From Oscillospiraceae bacterium MB08-C2-2 (GTDB lineage: Bacteria > Bacillota > Clostridia > Oscillospirales > Ruminococcaceae): a stretch of DNA of 64,000 nucleotides. Where the stretch lies: positions 890,944 to 954,943 of the forward strand of contig CP141729.1 in NCBI GenBank assembly GCA_035621215.1, read 5' to 3'. Both the position numbers and the translations under genes were made by a program. This document shows, in pieces, positions 1-8,882 of this stretch (the stretch's first letter is position 1; each line of letters begins with the position of its first letter). The notes beneath the pieces were generated by a model. It had not been told where the DNA came from, did not search any database, and worked only from the letters and a program-made list of their open reading frames with translations.

Positions 1-73
1 ACAGAAGATATTCGGTTTTTATTAGTATATGCCTATCAATGAAATTTGTCAAGGGGGGGGGGCGCCCCTTTCT

Positions 74-538
74 CTAAAAAGTGAGGGCGGTATACATTCT
101 CTGCACTGTATCATCTTCACCCTTAACCATCGCTAAAAAACTCCATCCGCATTTCTCGTAAAAAGAAGTGTGATCCGTAACTAAATAGAGCTTTTCAATT
201 TGAAGCTTGCCGCAATCCTCTCTGGCAAAATCCAAAAGGTATTTTGCAACGCCTTGGCCACGATAACGCCCCTCCACAAATAGGGCACATAAATTGGGGC
301 TTAAATCCTTGCGATCATGAAAATCATTTTCTATTATTCCCGCCCCGGCAATAATTTCCCGCTCTGCATTTAAAACAACATACCACTGTGGTATTCCCGT
401 TTTGTTTTGAATGCATTTCTCAATGCTTTCACAGTATATCTGCTCATCAATTCCCCATTTTTCACTAAACCAAAGTGCTGCCTTTTCCAAAAACAGAGGA
501 TGATCTCTTAAAGGCTTTAAGTCAATATTTTGATGCAT
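74..538 (-). CDS. GNAT family N-acetyltransferase
   Basis: A 154-residue protein of the Gcn5-related acetyltransferase fold, which moves an acetyl group from acetyl-CoA to an amine; the substrate cannot be read from sequence. The acetyl-CoA loop is visible at about residues 86-102 (RYRGQGVAKYLL, fitting R/Q-x-x-G-x-G/A), and a late TDHTSFYEKCGW segment at about 121-132 matches the usual C-terminal 'FYEK-GF/W' motif. Length is typical of a single GNAT domain. The ATG start has a GAGGG ribosome site about 5 nt upstream. It lies 22 nt downstream of the ymdB stop on the same strand, so it is probably the last gene of the response regulator-kinase-htrA-ymdB run, though the htrA terminator may separate it from the first three genes. 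Confidence 0.85.
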   Translation of the reverse strand: MHQNIDLKPLRDHPLFLEKAALWFSEKWGIDEQIYCESIEKCIQNKTGIPQWYVVLNAEREIIAGAGIIENDFHDRKDLSPNLCALFVEGRYRGQGVAKYLLDFAREDCGKLQIEKLYLVTDHTSFYEKCGWSFLAMVKGEDDTVQRMYTALTF

Positions 539-560
539 ATTTCCCTCTTGTAATCATTTC

Positions 561-1328
561 CTATTGCAGCTTAATGCGGCGAATCGTCTTTGTTTTGCCC
601 GTTGCCTCATCGATATCAAGCAGAACCCCGCAAAGCTCTATGTTTTCCTTCTCATTTTCGAATTTTACCGGTAAGCGGGTACGCATTTTTTCCATGGCAC
701 AGGAGGCCTTAACCCCCAGCACCGAATAACGCCCGCCGCACATTCCCAAATCGCTGATGTATCCGGTACCGCCGGGGAGAATCTGCTCGTCGGCGGTGGG
801 TACATGGGTATGGGTGCCCACAACAGCGGAAACCCGGCCATCCAGATAATAAGCCATGCAAAGCTTCTCAGCGGTTGCCTCTGCGTGAAAATCCACCAGT
901 ATATTGGGGGTATCCACCTGTTCCAGCAAGCGATCCACGCAGTCAAAAGGGCTTTCGTAGCTTTCCATATAAACAGTGCCCTGCAAATTGATCACACACA
1001 GCTTAAACCGCAGGCCATCAAAAATGTACATGCCCTTACCCGGAGCACTGGGGTGATAGTTGGCCGGGCGGATAACCCCATCCTCCCGCTCCAATGTCTC
1101 ATATATCTCTCGGCGCTTATAAACATGGTTGCCGGTGGTAATCACATCCACGCCGCTGTCAAAAAGATGCTTGGCGCTGGAAGGCAAAATGCCGTTACCC
1201 TCAGCGGAATTTTCTCCGTTGGCCACCACCATCTGTATGTTCTCTTTTTTTCGGAAAGCGGGCAGCCGGTCACGCACGAATTCACAGCCTGCCTGTCCCA
1301 CCACATCACCCATAGCCAGTATACGCAA
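561..1328 (-). CDS. ymdB: YmdB-family metallophosphoesterase
   Basis: A 255-residue calcineurin-like phosphoesterase of the YmdB family (TIGR00282 type). B. subtilis YmdB hydrolyses 2',3'-cyclic nucleotides and affects biofilm and motility decisions. Metal-binding motifs visible: GDVVG at the extreme N terminus, GEN (VVANGENSAEG) near residue 40, GNH (TTGNHVYKRREI) near 70, DFHAE near 150 and GTHTHVPTADE near 175, in the expected order. I chose the TTG start at 1328 (MRILAMGDVVG) because a GGAG site lies 8 nt upstream and homologues start MRIL; a GTG nine bases earlier leaves no room for the site. It follows htrA after a terminator hairpin at 1378-1414, so it may have its own promoter or be read through. 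Confidence 0.92.
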   Translation of the reverse strand: MRILAMGDVVGQAGCEFVRDRLPAFRKKENIQMVVANGENSAEGNGILPSSAKHLFDSGVDVITTGNHVYKRREIYETLEREDGVIRPANYHPSAPGKGMYIFDGLRFKLCVINLQGTVYMESYESPFDCVDRLLEQVDTPNILVDFHAEATAEKLCMAYYLDGRVSAVVGTHTHVPTADEQILPGGTGYISDLGMCGGRYSVLGVKASCAMEKMRTRLPVKFENEKENIELCGVLLDIDEATGKTKTIRRIKLQ

Positions 1329-1377
1329 TAGAATCACTCCTTAAATCGCTGGCCGCCCCAGAGCGGCATTAGAATAT

Positions 1378-1414
1378 AAAAAAGCGGGAATCCGCACAGA
1401 CATGCGGTTCCCGC
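1378..1414 (-). terminator. Intrinsic terminator after htrA
   Basis: On the minus strand GCGGGAACCGCA pairs with TGCGGATTCCCGC across a short loop (one bulge) and is followed by six T. It sits 41 nt after the htrA stop. Confidence 0.85.
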
Positions 1415-1455
1415 AATGCAAAGGTACGGTCTAAAGGCTAAAGTTTTCAGCCTTT

Positions 1456-3006
1456 TCAGCTTTGATCCTCCACCAATGCCAGCTGAACCTCAAAGGTATC
1501 GCTCTGCATGGAGGTGATCTGCCGATAAACAGTCAGGGTTACAATATCCCCTGCCTTATGCTGCTTCAAGATGGTTTTGACCTCATCGAAATTGGTCACT
1601 CTCTCACCGGCAATGTGGGTAATAATATCGTTTTTCTGGAGGGTATTTTCCCCCGGAATCACATTTTGATTCACAGTCTCAACCCGCAGGCCAAGAGGCA
1701 CGCCATATTTGCGTACATCGTATTCATCCACTTCTCTGGCAGTGATGTTCAGAACCACTCGCCCAGTTACACGGCCATGGGAGATCAGGTCATTGATAAT
1801 GGGCTGGGCATCCGCGACGGGAATAGCGAACCCCAAACCTTCGAAGCCGGTTGCAAAAATTTTGGAGGAATTGATGCCGATAACCTGACCGTATTCGTTG
1901 ACCAAAGCACCGCCGGAGTTGCCGGGATTGATAGCGGCATCGGTCTGGATATAGTTCATGGTATAAGTGGTAGTGCGCACAATGCGGTCCACAGCCGAAA
2001 CAATGCCCTGTGTCACACTGCCTGCCAGCTCCAAACCGGCGGGGTTGCCGATAGCCAGCACGGTCTCCCCCACTACAACCTGAGTGGAATCGCCAAACAC
2101 AGCAGGAACCAGGCCTTCTGCCTCAATTTTAAGTACAGCCAGATCGGTCTGACGGTCTGTACCCACCAGCACCGCCGGATACGGGTCACCATTGTGAAGA
2201 ATAATTTTAATATCGCTGGCATTTTCCACCACATGGGCATTGGTGACAATGTATCCGGATTCTGTCATGATAATGCCAGAGCCTACACCAGTCGGCTCAT
2301 AAAAATCGGTGCGCTCATATTTTACCACGCCCACTACCGAAGGCAGAACAGCCTGTGCCACTTGAGGAATGGTCATTTTCCCATCGACAACAGCTTCTTC
2401 CGGGCGGGATTCAATTTCAAGCTGAACGCTGTCATCCCGATTCACTGCGGGCAGGCTCTCGTCGGTTTTATCGTCCGGCACAGCCGTGTCCGGCGAGGAG
2501 GAACCAGGCCCTGCCTCCGCAACCGAGGAATCAAAGCTCATATAGTTATAGATGCCAAAACCGGAAACAAAAACCAAAGCCAGCGCCATCAGCAGCAAAA
2601 CCGCCACGCCGAATACAACCAGCCCCCGGTTTTTCTTTCCCCTTTTGCGGATCGGGTCTAAACGGTCATAGTCCTCAAAATTCCACTGGTATTTCGGCTG
2701 CTCCTTCTGAGGCCCTGGGGCAGAAGGCTGCTGCCATCCATTACCGGAATTGGGCGGAGCCTGATATGGGTTCTGCTGGTAATTTCCGTATTGGTAATAA
2801 GGCGGCCTCTGTTGGCCGTTGCCATTATTGCTGTAACCGCCCGAACCCTGGTATTGGCCGCCGGGAGCCTGCCAGCCCCCTTGCCTTGTATAGCCCTGAG
2901 GCGGCGGGTTAAACCCGGGAGTGCTTCCGGAATGAGAATCAGCTCCCCGCCCGGAATCTTCGCCGGCAGAACCTTGGCCGGAAGGCCGGTTAAATTGATC
3001 GTTCAT
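1456..3006 (-). CDS. htrA: HtrA/DegP-like serine protease, membrane anchored
   Basis: A 516-residue S1C protease of the HtrA family, which degrades misfolded secreted proteins at the outer face of the membrane. Order: a long Gly/Gln/Tyr/Pro-rich cytoplasmic segment (about 1-120), one transmembrane helix (about 130-152), an acidic linker, the trypsin-like domain (about 210-395) and one PDZ domain (about 405-510). The triad is intact: His in TNAHVVEN, Asp in QTDLAVLK, Ser in INPGNSGGAL. Start at 3006 (MNDQFN) is preferred because GGAGGGG ends 5 nt before it and lies inside the alternative five-codon extension. It is downstream of a sensor kinase and response regulator on the same strand, the arrangement of CssRS-HtrA secretion-stress systems. 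Confidence 0.93.
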   Translation of the reverse strand: MNDQFNRPSGQGSAGEDSGRGADSHSGSTPGFNPPPQGYTRQGGWQAPGGQYQGSGGYSNNGNGQQRPPYYQYGNYQQNPYQAPPNSGNGWQQPSAPGPQKEQPKYQWNFEDYDRLDPIRKRGKKNRGLVVFGVAVLLLMALALVFVSGFGIYNYMSFDSSVAEAGPGSSSPDTAVPDDKTDESLPAVNRDDSVQLEIESRPEEAVVDGKMTIPQVAQAVLPSVVGVVKYERTDFYEPTGVGSGIIMTESGYIVTNAHVVENASDIKIILHNGDPYPAVLVGTDRQTDLAVLKIEAEGLVPAVFGDSTQVVVGETVLAIGNPAGLELAGSVTQGIVSAVDRIVRTTTYTMNYIQTDAAINPGNSGGALVNEYGQVIGINSSKIFATGFEGLGFAIPVADAQPIINDLISHGRVTGRVVLNITAREVDEYDVRKYGVPLGLRVETVNQNVIPGENTLQKNDIITHIAGERVTNFDEVKTILKQHKAGDIVTLTVYRQITSMQSDTFEVQLALVEDQS

Positions 3007-3118
3007 ATGGTTCCCCTCCAAAAAAGAAATAAGCTTTCAAATAATAGGGCCCAAAGCAAGGCGGCTATACCTGCCTGCTGAAAAGTATATGCTCTATTCC
3101 CGCTGTATAGAAACCGTA

Positions 3119-4567
3119 TCAGGCTCCTTCAGTGGTTTTCGGGTTGGGCAGGCTGATTTCGAACTCTGTATATTCGCCAAGCACACTGCGCACCAGAATA
3201 TCACCCTTATGGTAGTTGATAATGGATTTTACAATGTGCAGCCCCAGACCAACACCCTGTTTATTGAGGCTTCGGGATTTATCTGATTTATAAAACCGCT
3301 CAAAAAGCTTTGGCGTTTCTTCTTTAGCAATACCAGCGCCGCTGTTGCGAATAGCTATATAGGTCATTTCCTCATCACTGTGGTAATGAACCGAAATATA
3401 ACCTTTATCTTCCACAAATTTTACAGCGTTATCCACCAAATTGTAAATGACCTGGTGGATCAGATCCACATCCGCCTCAACCAGAACCTTATCGGTCTCA
3501 AGACCCATAATTTCTACCTGCTTTTCTTCAAGGCGGGCCTCAAAGGTAAAAATGGTCTGGCGGACAATTTCACTGATATCAAAAATGCTAAGTGTGAGCT
3601 CCAGCTCACCGGCTTCGATCCGAGCCGTATCCAGCATAGAACGAACCAACCGGGAAAGCCGCTTGATTTCAATCGAAACAATCTTTAAATACTGCTCCCT
3701 TTTTTCTTCCGGTATGGTGCCATCCAGCATACCATCCACAAAACCGGAGATAGTGGTCATGGGCGTGCGAAGCTCATGGGAGACATTGGCGGTAAAAAGC
3801 CGCCGAGAGCTTTCCAGCGCCGCTACAGAAGATGCCATATTATTGATAGCCATAGCCAGCTGGCCAATCTCATCATAACTGGCCACCGGCAGACGTACCG
3901 AAAAATCCCCACGGGTGAAGCTTTGCATCGCTTGCAGCATATCTTTAAGAGGCTTTACCATCTGAGAGGTAACAAAATAGAGAACCACAAACGCAAGCAC
4001 CAGCACAATAACCGCACTAATCAAAAACATGCGAAGGATTTCTCCTAAAAACAGCGCAACGCTCCGAGCAGAGGATGCCGCAAAAAGAACGCCGATGGTT
4101 TCGCCTGCGCTGGTGGTAACCGGAACCGCCACCGTGTGGTAAACAGAATTATAAACGCCGCCCAGTGTGCCGGTCTCCTCATAGTAGCCCTGCGAGATCA
4201 CAGTCTGAATCACCGACTGGGGCGCCTGCTTCTGGCTGTAATCGTAGTCATTGACCCTTTGCTGAAGCACAACCTCTCCCGCTGTATCTACCAGCGAAAA
4301 ATCCGAATCGGTTACATTGGAGAGAATGCGGTAAGTGGTTGTGATAATCTGCTCATCCACAAAAGCACCCTGATTGCGCTCATAATTTGCCACTGTTACC
4401 GCCGCAGCCTGACGGGCGTTGCGTTCCAGTTTTTCATAATTTTCCTGCTTGAAATACTGAAAGGCACACAAAAGGAGAACCCCACCCAGCGCCACAATAC
4501 TGACAAAAATGGAGCAGAAATATACAACCATCTGTTTTTTTACAAGTCCATTTTTCATAGTGGGCAC
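3119..4567 (-). CDS. Sensor histidine kinase (HAMP, CssS-like position)
   Basis: A 482-residue membrane sensor kinase. Transmembrane helix 1 at about 14-36, an extracellular sensor region of about 135 residues with no recognised family, transmembrane helix 2 at about 172-195, HAMP linker, HisKA with the phospho-acceptor His in SHELRTPMTTISGF, and an HATPase domain with N box (NLVDNAVKFV), G1 (RNSGAGI) and G2 (QGVGLGLHIVKSI). The GTG at 4567 has a GGAG site 5 nt upstream; an ATG three codons later would have poorer spacing. It follows the response regulator by 86 nt and precedes htrA, so it probably senses secretion or envelope stress. That role is inferred from gene order. Confidence 0.93.
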   Translation of the reverse strand: MPTMKNGLVKKQMVVYFCSIFVSIVALGGVLLLCAFQYFKQENYEKLERNARQAAAVTVANYERNQGAFVDEQIITTTYRILSNVTDSDFSLVDTAGEVVLQQRVNDYDYSQKQAPQSVIQTVISQGYYEETGTLGGVYNSVYHTVAVPVTTSAGETIGVLFAASSARSVALFLGEILRMFLISAVIVLVLAFVVLYFVTSQMVKPLKDMLQAMQSFTRGDFSVRLPVASYDEIGQLAMAINNMASSVAALESSRRLFTANVSHELRTPMTTISGFVDGMLDGTIPEEKREQYLKIVSIEIKRLSRLVRSMLDTARIEAGELELTLSIFDISEIVRQTIFTFEARLEEKQVEIMGLETDKVLVEADVDLIHQVIYNLVDNAVKFVEDKGYISVHYHSDEEMTYIAIRNSGAGIAKEETPKLFERFYKSDKSRSLNKQGVGLGLHIVKSIINYHKGDILVRSVLGEYTEFEISLPNPKTTEGA

Positions 4568-4653
4568 CGCAGCTCCTATACCAATATATTATACTATATT
4601 TTCCAGCGAAAAAGAAGGCATTGCCGTTAAAATTCCGCAACGCCTCCCAAGGG

Positions 4654-5346
4654 CTATTCCTTCACTTCGAACTTATAGCCCACGCCCCACACTGTTTTAA
4701 GATTCCATTTATCTGAAACCCCTTCCAGCTTTTCACGCAAACGCTTCACATGGACATCCACAGTCCGGGAGTCGCCATAATATTCAAAGCCCCACACCTC
4801 ATCCAAAAGCTGGTCACGAGTATAAACCCGGTTGGGGTTGCTGGCCAAATGAAAAAGCAGCTCCAACTCTTTGGGTGGGGTATCCACCACCTTGTTGTTC
4901 ACCTTCATTTCGTATTTGGTCATGTTGACCACCAGCTTGTCGTAGCTGACCTCCTTGCTGTCGGAGGTATCGGAGTTTTTGCCGGTACGGCGAAGAACCG
5001 CCTTGATACGGGCCACAATCTCCTTGGAATCAAAGGGCTTGACCACATAATCATCAGCCCCCAGCTCAAGGCCCAAAACCTTATCAAAGGTCTCACCCTT
5101 GGCTGTAATCATAATAATCGGGCAGCTGGATTTTTTGCGTATTTCCCGGCAAACCTGCCAGCCATCCAGCTTGGGCATCATAATATCCAGCAGGACCAGA
5201 TCAGGGCTTTCCCCCCGGAACTTGGTGAGAGCCTCCTCGCCATCTTCCCCTATAATCACAGTATAGCCTTCCTTTTCCAAATACAGGCGGAGCAATTCCG
5301 CAATGTTTTTATCATCATCCGCCACCATTATTGTACCCATGGACAT
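4654..5346 (-). CDS. OmpR/PhoB-family response regulator
   Basis: A 230-residue two-domain regulator. Receiver domain (about 5-118) shows the acidic pair DDD, the phospho-acceptor Asp in LVLLDIMMPKLDG, the Thr switch in IMITAKG and Lys in VVKPFDS. The C-terminal winged helix carries TPPKELELLFHLA and SRTVDVHVKRLREKLE, which contact DNA in this family. The ATG at 5346 has GGAGG 8 nt upstream. First gene of the minus-strand run with the kinase and HtrA; probable partner of the kinase at 3119-4567. Candidate targets are the htrA gene and its own operon. Confidence 0.94.
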   Translation of the reverse strand: MSMGTIMVADDDKNIAELLRLYLEKEGYTVIIGEDGEEALTKFRGESPDLVLLDIMMPKLDGWQVCREIRKKSSCPIIMITAKGETFDKVLGLELGADDYVVKPFDSKEIVARIKAVLRRTGKNSDTSDSKEVSYDKLVVNMTKYEMKVNNKVVDTPPKELELLFHLASNPNRVYTRDQLLDEVWGFEYYGDSRTVDVHVKRLREKLEGVSDKWNLKTVWGVGYKFEVKE

Positions 5347-5685
5347 ACTTTTTGCCTCCTCTGCTTTATTGTCTGTATTGTCTTAAAGGCGCTTTTATAG
5401 GAATTAGCCGTAATTCCCCCGCCTTTTTGATAATTCCTCTGAATTGAATCGTTATATAGTTATTATACTATAATTGACTTCTGAGTGATGAACAATTTTT
5501 AAAGGTTTTTTCTCTGTATCGTGACCAAAGCTCTTGCAGTAAAAGCCTTTGGCCGTTATAATAATACGATGGAGTTAAGCCCATGCGGCATTGCCGCGGG
5601 GAATTATTTTATTGGCCACTTTCTGCTGCGCAGACACAATGGCCGTTTTGTTGCGCTTGCAGCAGCAAAAGAAAGGATAACACAA
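5347..5685. other. Divergent intergenic region with hairpin-repeat remnant
   Basis: 339 bp between the minus-strand response regulator and plus-strand ychF. The first half is AT-rich, with TATAAT-like hexamers near 5467-5475 that could serve either direction. The second half contains GGCCGTTATAATAATACG (about 5560) and a GCGGCA/TGCCGC hairpin near 5586, resembling the dispersed hairpin repeats at 14171, 19262, 33186 and 55390. The frame upstream of ychF is open here, but codon content and start choice do not support coding. Confidence 0.5.
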
Positions 5686-6780
5686 ATGAAATTAGGAATG
5701 GTTGGTTTGCCTAATGTAGGCAAAAGCACACTTTTTAATGCCATAACCAACGCGGGGGCGGCCTCGGCCAATTACCCCTTTTGCACCATAGAGCCCAATG
5801 TAGGCGTGGTTTCGGTACCGGATAAGCGGTTGGACGCTTTGGCTAAAATGCACCAGCCCGAAAAGCTTACCCCGGCTGTGCTGGAATTTGTGGATATTGC
5901 AGGACTTGTAAAAGGTGCCTCCAAGGGAGAGGGTCTGGGTAATAAGTTTCTTTCCAACATCCGTGAGGTGGATGCCATTGTGCATGTGGTGCGCTGCTTT
6001 GAGGATGGAGAGGTCATTCATGTGGATGGGCAGATTGGCCCCTCCCGGGATATTGAAACCATCAATTTAGAGCTGATCTTCTCGGATCTGGACATTGTGG
6101 ACCGGCGCATTGACCGGGCCACTAAGGCCGCTAAGGGCAACAAAAAGTTCTTGGGTGAGGTCGAGATGCTCCAGCGGCTCAAGACTCATCTGGAGGAAGG
6201 CAAGCCTGCCCGTTCTTTTGTGTGTTCCGAGGAGGAGCAAGGCTATCTGGACGAAGCACCACTGCTTTCGGGCAAGCCGGTTATTTATGCAGCCAATCTG
6301 AGCGAAGAAGATTTTATCAATAAGATTGAAACCAGCCCCTATTACCAGCAGGTTTTAGCGATTGCCAAGGAAGAAGGCGCTCAGGTGCTCCCCATCTGCG
6401 CCAAAATCGAGGAAGAAATCTCCGATATGTCCCCGGAGGATAAGATGATGTTCCTCAGTGATCTTGGGCTGGAAAACTCTGGCCTGGACCGCATCATTCA
6501 GGCAGGCTATTCTCTTCTGGGGCTGATCTCCTATTTAACCGCCGGCAAACCGGAGGTCAGAGCTTGGACCATCACCAAGGGCACCAAGGCGCCACAGGCT
6601 GCCGGTAAAATTCATACCGATTTTGAAAAGGGCTTTATCCGGGCCGAAATCGTTTCTTTTGACGACCTGATGGCCTGCGGCAGCATGGCCGCAGCTAAAG
6701 AAAAGGGCCTTGTTCGCTTGGAAGGCAAGGAATATGTGGTGCAGGACGGAGACATTGTTTTGTTCCGCTTTAACGTTTAA
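5686..6780 (+). CDS. ychF: Redox-regulated ATPase/GTPase YchF (OLA1 family)
   Basis: A 364-residue OBG-family P-loop NTPase. Members bind ribosomes, hydrolyse ATP better than GTP and take part in stress responses. P-loop GLPNVGKST is at about residues 8-16, the switch/G3 [10 protein letters not shown] follows near 70, and the C-terminal TGS-like domain holds [19 protein letters not shown] and the terminal [11 protein letters not shown]. The ATG at 5686 ([15 protein letters not shown]) matches the family N terminus, has AAAGGA upstream and gives the usual length of about 365; the upstream in-frame extension is rejected. An intrinsic terminator follows at 6847. Confidence 0.97.
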   Translation: MKLGMVGLPNVGKSTLFNAITNAGAASANYPFCTIEPNVGVVSVPDKRLDALAKMHQPEKLTPAVLEFVDIAGLVKGASKGEGLGNKFLSNIREVDAIVHVVRCFEDGEVIHVDGQIGPSRDIETINLELIFSDLDIVDRRIDRATKAAKGNKKFLGEVEMLQRLKTHLEEGKPARSFVCSEEEQGYLDEAPLLSGKPVIYAANLSEEDFINKIETSPYYQQVLAIAKEEGAQVLPICAKIEEEISDMSPEDKMMFLSDLGLENSGLDRIIQAGYSLLGLISYLTAGKPEVRAWTITKGTKAPQAAGKIHTDFEKGFIRAEIVSFDDLMACGSMAAAKEKGLVRLEGKEYVVQDGDIVLFRFNV

Positions 6781-6846
6781 GGTTTCCCCAATTGCAACAA
6801 AATAGGCCGCCGCTCTACCGCCAATGAAAATACCCCATACATTACA

Positions 6847-6898
6847 CTGCCCCCGCTGTATCTTTATCATTTTAAAGGTCAGCGGGGGCAGTTTTTTT
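6847..6898 (+). terminator. Intrinsic terminator after ychF
   Basis: CTGCCCCCGCTG and CAGCGGGGGCAG form a perfect 12-bp stem with a 21-nt loop, followed by seven T. Confidence 0.93.
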
Positions 6899-7067
6899 CT
6901 TGCCGCTCTGATGAGCTGTATGGTATACTGTCAAGTACTGATAGTATGGCTGTTTTCGGCTAAATTGTACACTCTTTTTTCATTCCATGGTGATGCTTAT
7001 TTCAACCATGGAATAAAGCTCACCACCAACACCCTATTTCTTTATTATGACAAACTGAGGTGATTTC

Positions 7068-8336
7068 TTGAAGCGTGGAATTGTGCTGGCGGGAGGCGGT
7101 TCCAGAGGTCCCTATGAAATCGGCGTATGGCAGGCTCTGAGAGAACTGGAAATTTCTTTTGATATCGTCACCGGAACCTCGGTGGGCGCCCTGAATGGCG
7201 CCCTAATGGTACAGGGCAGCTTCGAGCAGGCAAAAGCACTGTGGCAGAGCATTTCTTCTGCTGATGTTATTTCCGGCCTTCCTGCCGAAAGCACCATGCA
7301 TGATCCCAGATTATATGCATCCTTTCTTCGAAAAGCGGTGGAACAGGGCGGTATGGATACCACTCCATTGGAAGAAACCCTGCGCCGTATCATCGACGAG
7401 GATGCTTTTCGCCAATCACCCATCGAATATGCACTGGTCACCGTGGAGTATCCTTCCTTTCGGCCAGTCAACTTAACCAAGGAACAGATTCCACAGGGAA
7501 AGCTGGTGGATTACCTGCTGGCTTCCAGCGCTTGCTTCCCTGCCTTCCGCCAACGGGAAATCGACGGCAGCCGCTTTATTGACGGCAGCTATTACGATGT
7601 GATGCCGGTGAATCTCGCCGTGGAATGCGGCGCTGAGGAAATCATCGCCGTGGATTTGCACTCCCTTGGGCTGCACCCTCAGGTAAAGGCCGGCTATCCC
7701 ATCACTATTATCCAAAGCCATTGGGATTTAGGCATCTTTCTGGTATTTGATCCGGCCATTGCCCGGCGCAATATGGTGCTGGGCTATCAAGATGCCATGA
7801 AAGCGTTTCGCCGGTTAGAAGGAAAGGCTTATACCTTTTTCCCGGGTGAAACCGCCCGGAATGCTCTGGTGCTCAGCCATACAGTCCATTCCATGCGCCG
7901 CCGCTTTCGGGAACTGCTTTTAAACGAAGCTTCCAGCCCCTCCCGTGATTTGGCTCTCTATCGTCTGCGCAAAGCGCTCAGCCTGACAGATAAGCAAAAA
8001 TACGGACGTTTGATGACACAGGCAGCTGAAACAGCGGGGGAAATTTTCCAGCTTGATCCTGCCCGAAGCTACAGCTTTGGTGAATTCAACCGCTGCCTTT
8101 TAACCGCAGTAAAGGATAGAACCACTTCTATTTCTGCTATGCCCAAGCTGGTCAGCATATCCGAACTTTTGCCGCTGGCAGCCCGGGAAACCACTCTCTG
8201 GCTGCTGGATGCTTTGCGCCAGGCCTATCATTCAGGAAGTGTTCCCCCTCGCTTTTGGCGACGGGCGGCCGTATCCACCAAAGAATCGGTAGCCGCTCTG
8301 TATCTGTTTATTCTGGAACTTTCCCGAGGTATTTAG
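7068..8336 (+). CDS. Patatin-like phospholipase
   Basis: A 422-residue patatin-fold serine esterase. The N-terminal domain (about 1-250) has the oxyanion glycine loop GGGSRGPYE at about 8-16, the nucleophile elbow GTSVG (Ser near residue 40) and the dyad Asp in IDGSYYD near residue 170, so the Ser-Asp dyad is present. The remaining 170 residues have no family I recognise. The start is TTG with GAGGTGA 5 nt upstream. No signal peptide is seen, so it is probably cytoplasmic and acts on membrane lipids or lipid-like esters; the substrate is unknown. Its stop is 6 nt from the convergent YbjQ-like gene. Confidence 0.9.
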   Translation: MKRGIVLAGGGSRGPYEIGVWQALRELEISFDIVTGTSVGALNGALMVQGSFEQAKALWQSISSADVISGLPAESTMHDPRLYASFLRKAVEQGGMDTTPLEETLRRIIDEDAFRQSPIEYALVTVEYPSFRPVNLTKEQIPQGKLVDYLLASSACFPAFRQREIDGSRFIDGSYYDVMPVNLAVECGAEEIIAVDLHSLGLHPQVKAGYPITIIQSHWDLGIFLVFDPAIARRNMVLGYQDAMKAFRRLEGKAYTFFPGETARNALVLSHTVHSMRRRFRELLLNEASSPSRDLALYRLRKALSLTDKQKYGRLMTQAAETAGEIFQLDPARSYSFGEFNRCLLTAVKDRTTSISAMPKLVSISELLPLAARETTLWLLDALRQAYHSGSVPPRFWRRAAVSTKESVAALYLFILELSRGI

Positions 8337-8342
8337 GGGCTG

Positions 8343-8663
8343 TTATTCGCAATAAACCGCCGTGCCGGAAGCGGTCACCATCAGCATTCCATTATCGGCT
8401 CCCAGCACTTCATAATCCATATCAATGCCAACAACTGCGTTGGCGCCCATATTCCGAGCCCGCTGTGCCATTTCCTGCAAAGCCGCCTGACGGGCATCAA
8501 TCAGCTCCTCTTCATAACTGCCGGAGCGTCCTCCGAAAAAATTGGTCAGCCCGGCTGCAAAATCCTTAATAAAATTCACACCATTGACTACCTCTCCAAA
8601 AACGATTCCTTTGTATTCCTTAATTACCTTGCCTTCGATTGTGGGGGTTGTGGTTAAAATCAT
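8343..8663 (-). CDS. YbjQ/UPF0145 family protein
   Basis: A 106-residue protein of the YbjQ family (heavy-metal-binding domain family by name; the molecular role is not established). Seen: the N-terminal [13 protein letters not shown], a central Gly-rich stretch [13 protein letters not shown], and the conserved [17 protein letters not shown] near residue 75. Length matches the family (about 105). The ATG at 8663 has an AAAGGGAG site, which decides against the 36-codon upstream extension. It converges with the patatin gene. Confidence 0.88.
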   Translation of the reverse strand: MILTTTPTIEGKVIKEYKGIVFGEVVNGVNFIKDFAAGLTNFFGGRSGSYEEELIDARQAALQEMAQRARNMGANAVVGIDMDYEVLGADNGMLMVTASGTAVYCE

Positions 8664-8882
8664 GGTTTTTCTCCCTTTCACTGTAGAATGTAATTTGGCT
8701 GGCGTATGCTTCTTTTTTGTGCCCAGTATAGCAGAAATACAAAGGAATGTATAGCAATTATGCTGCGGCATAAACGGGATTTTTAGTAAAGTATTTTCCT
8801 TTCAGTGACTTTAATGTAAATATAAAGGCTTTGAATATACAATCTTTTTTAGCCTTTCATTCCTAAAGGAGGACTTCCCCTA

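Noticed and set aside
51-63. Poly-G tract at the left edge
   Set aside because: A run of ten or more G lies downstream of the acetyltransferase stop; it could be phase-variable or a sequencing artefact, but it touches no coding sequence.
5521-5685. 55-codon N-terminal extension of YchF
   Set aside because: The ATG at 5686 gives the exact family N terminus and length; the extension overlaps repeat-like palindromes.
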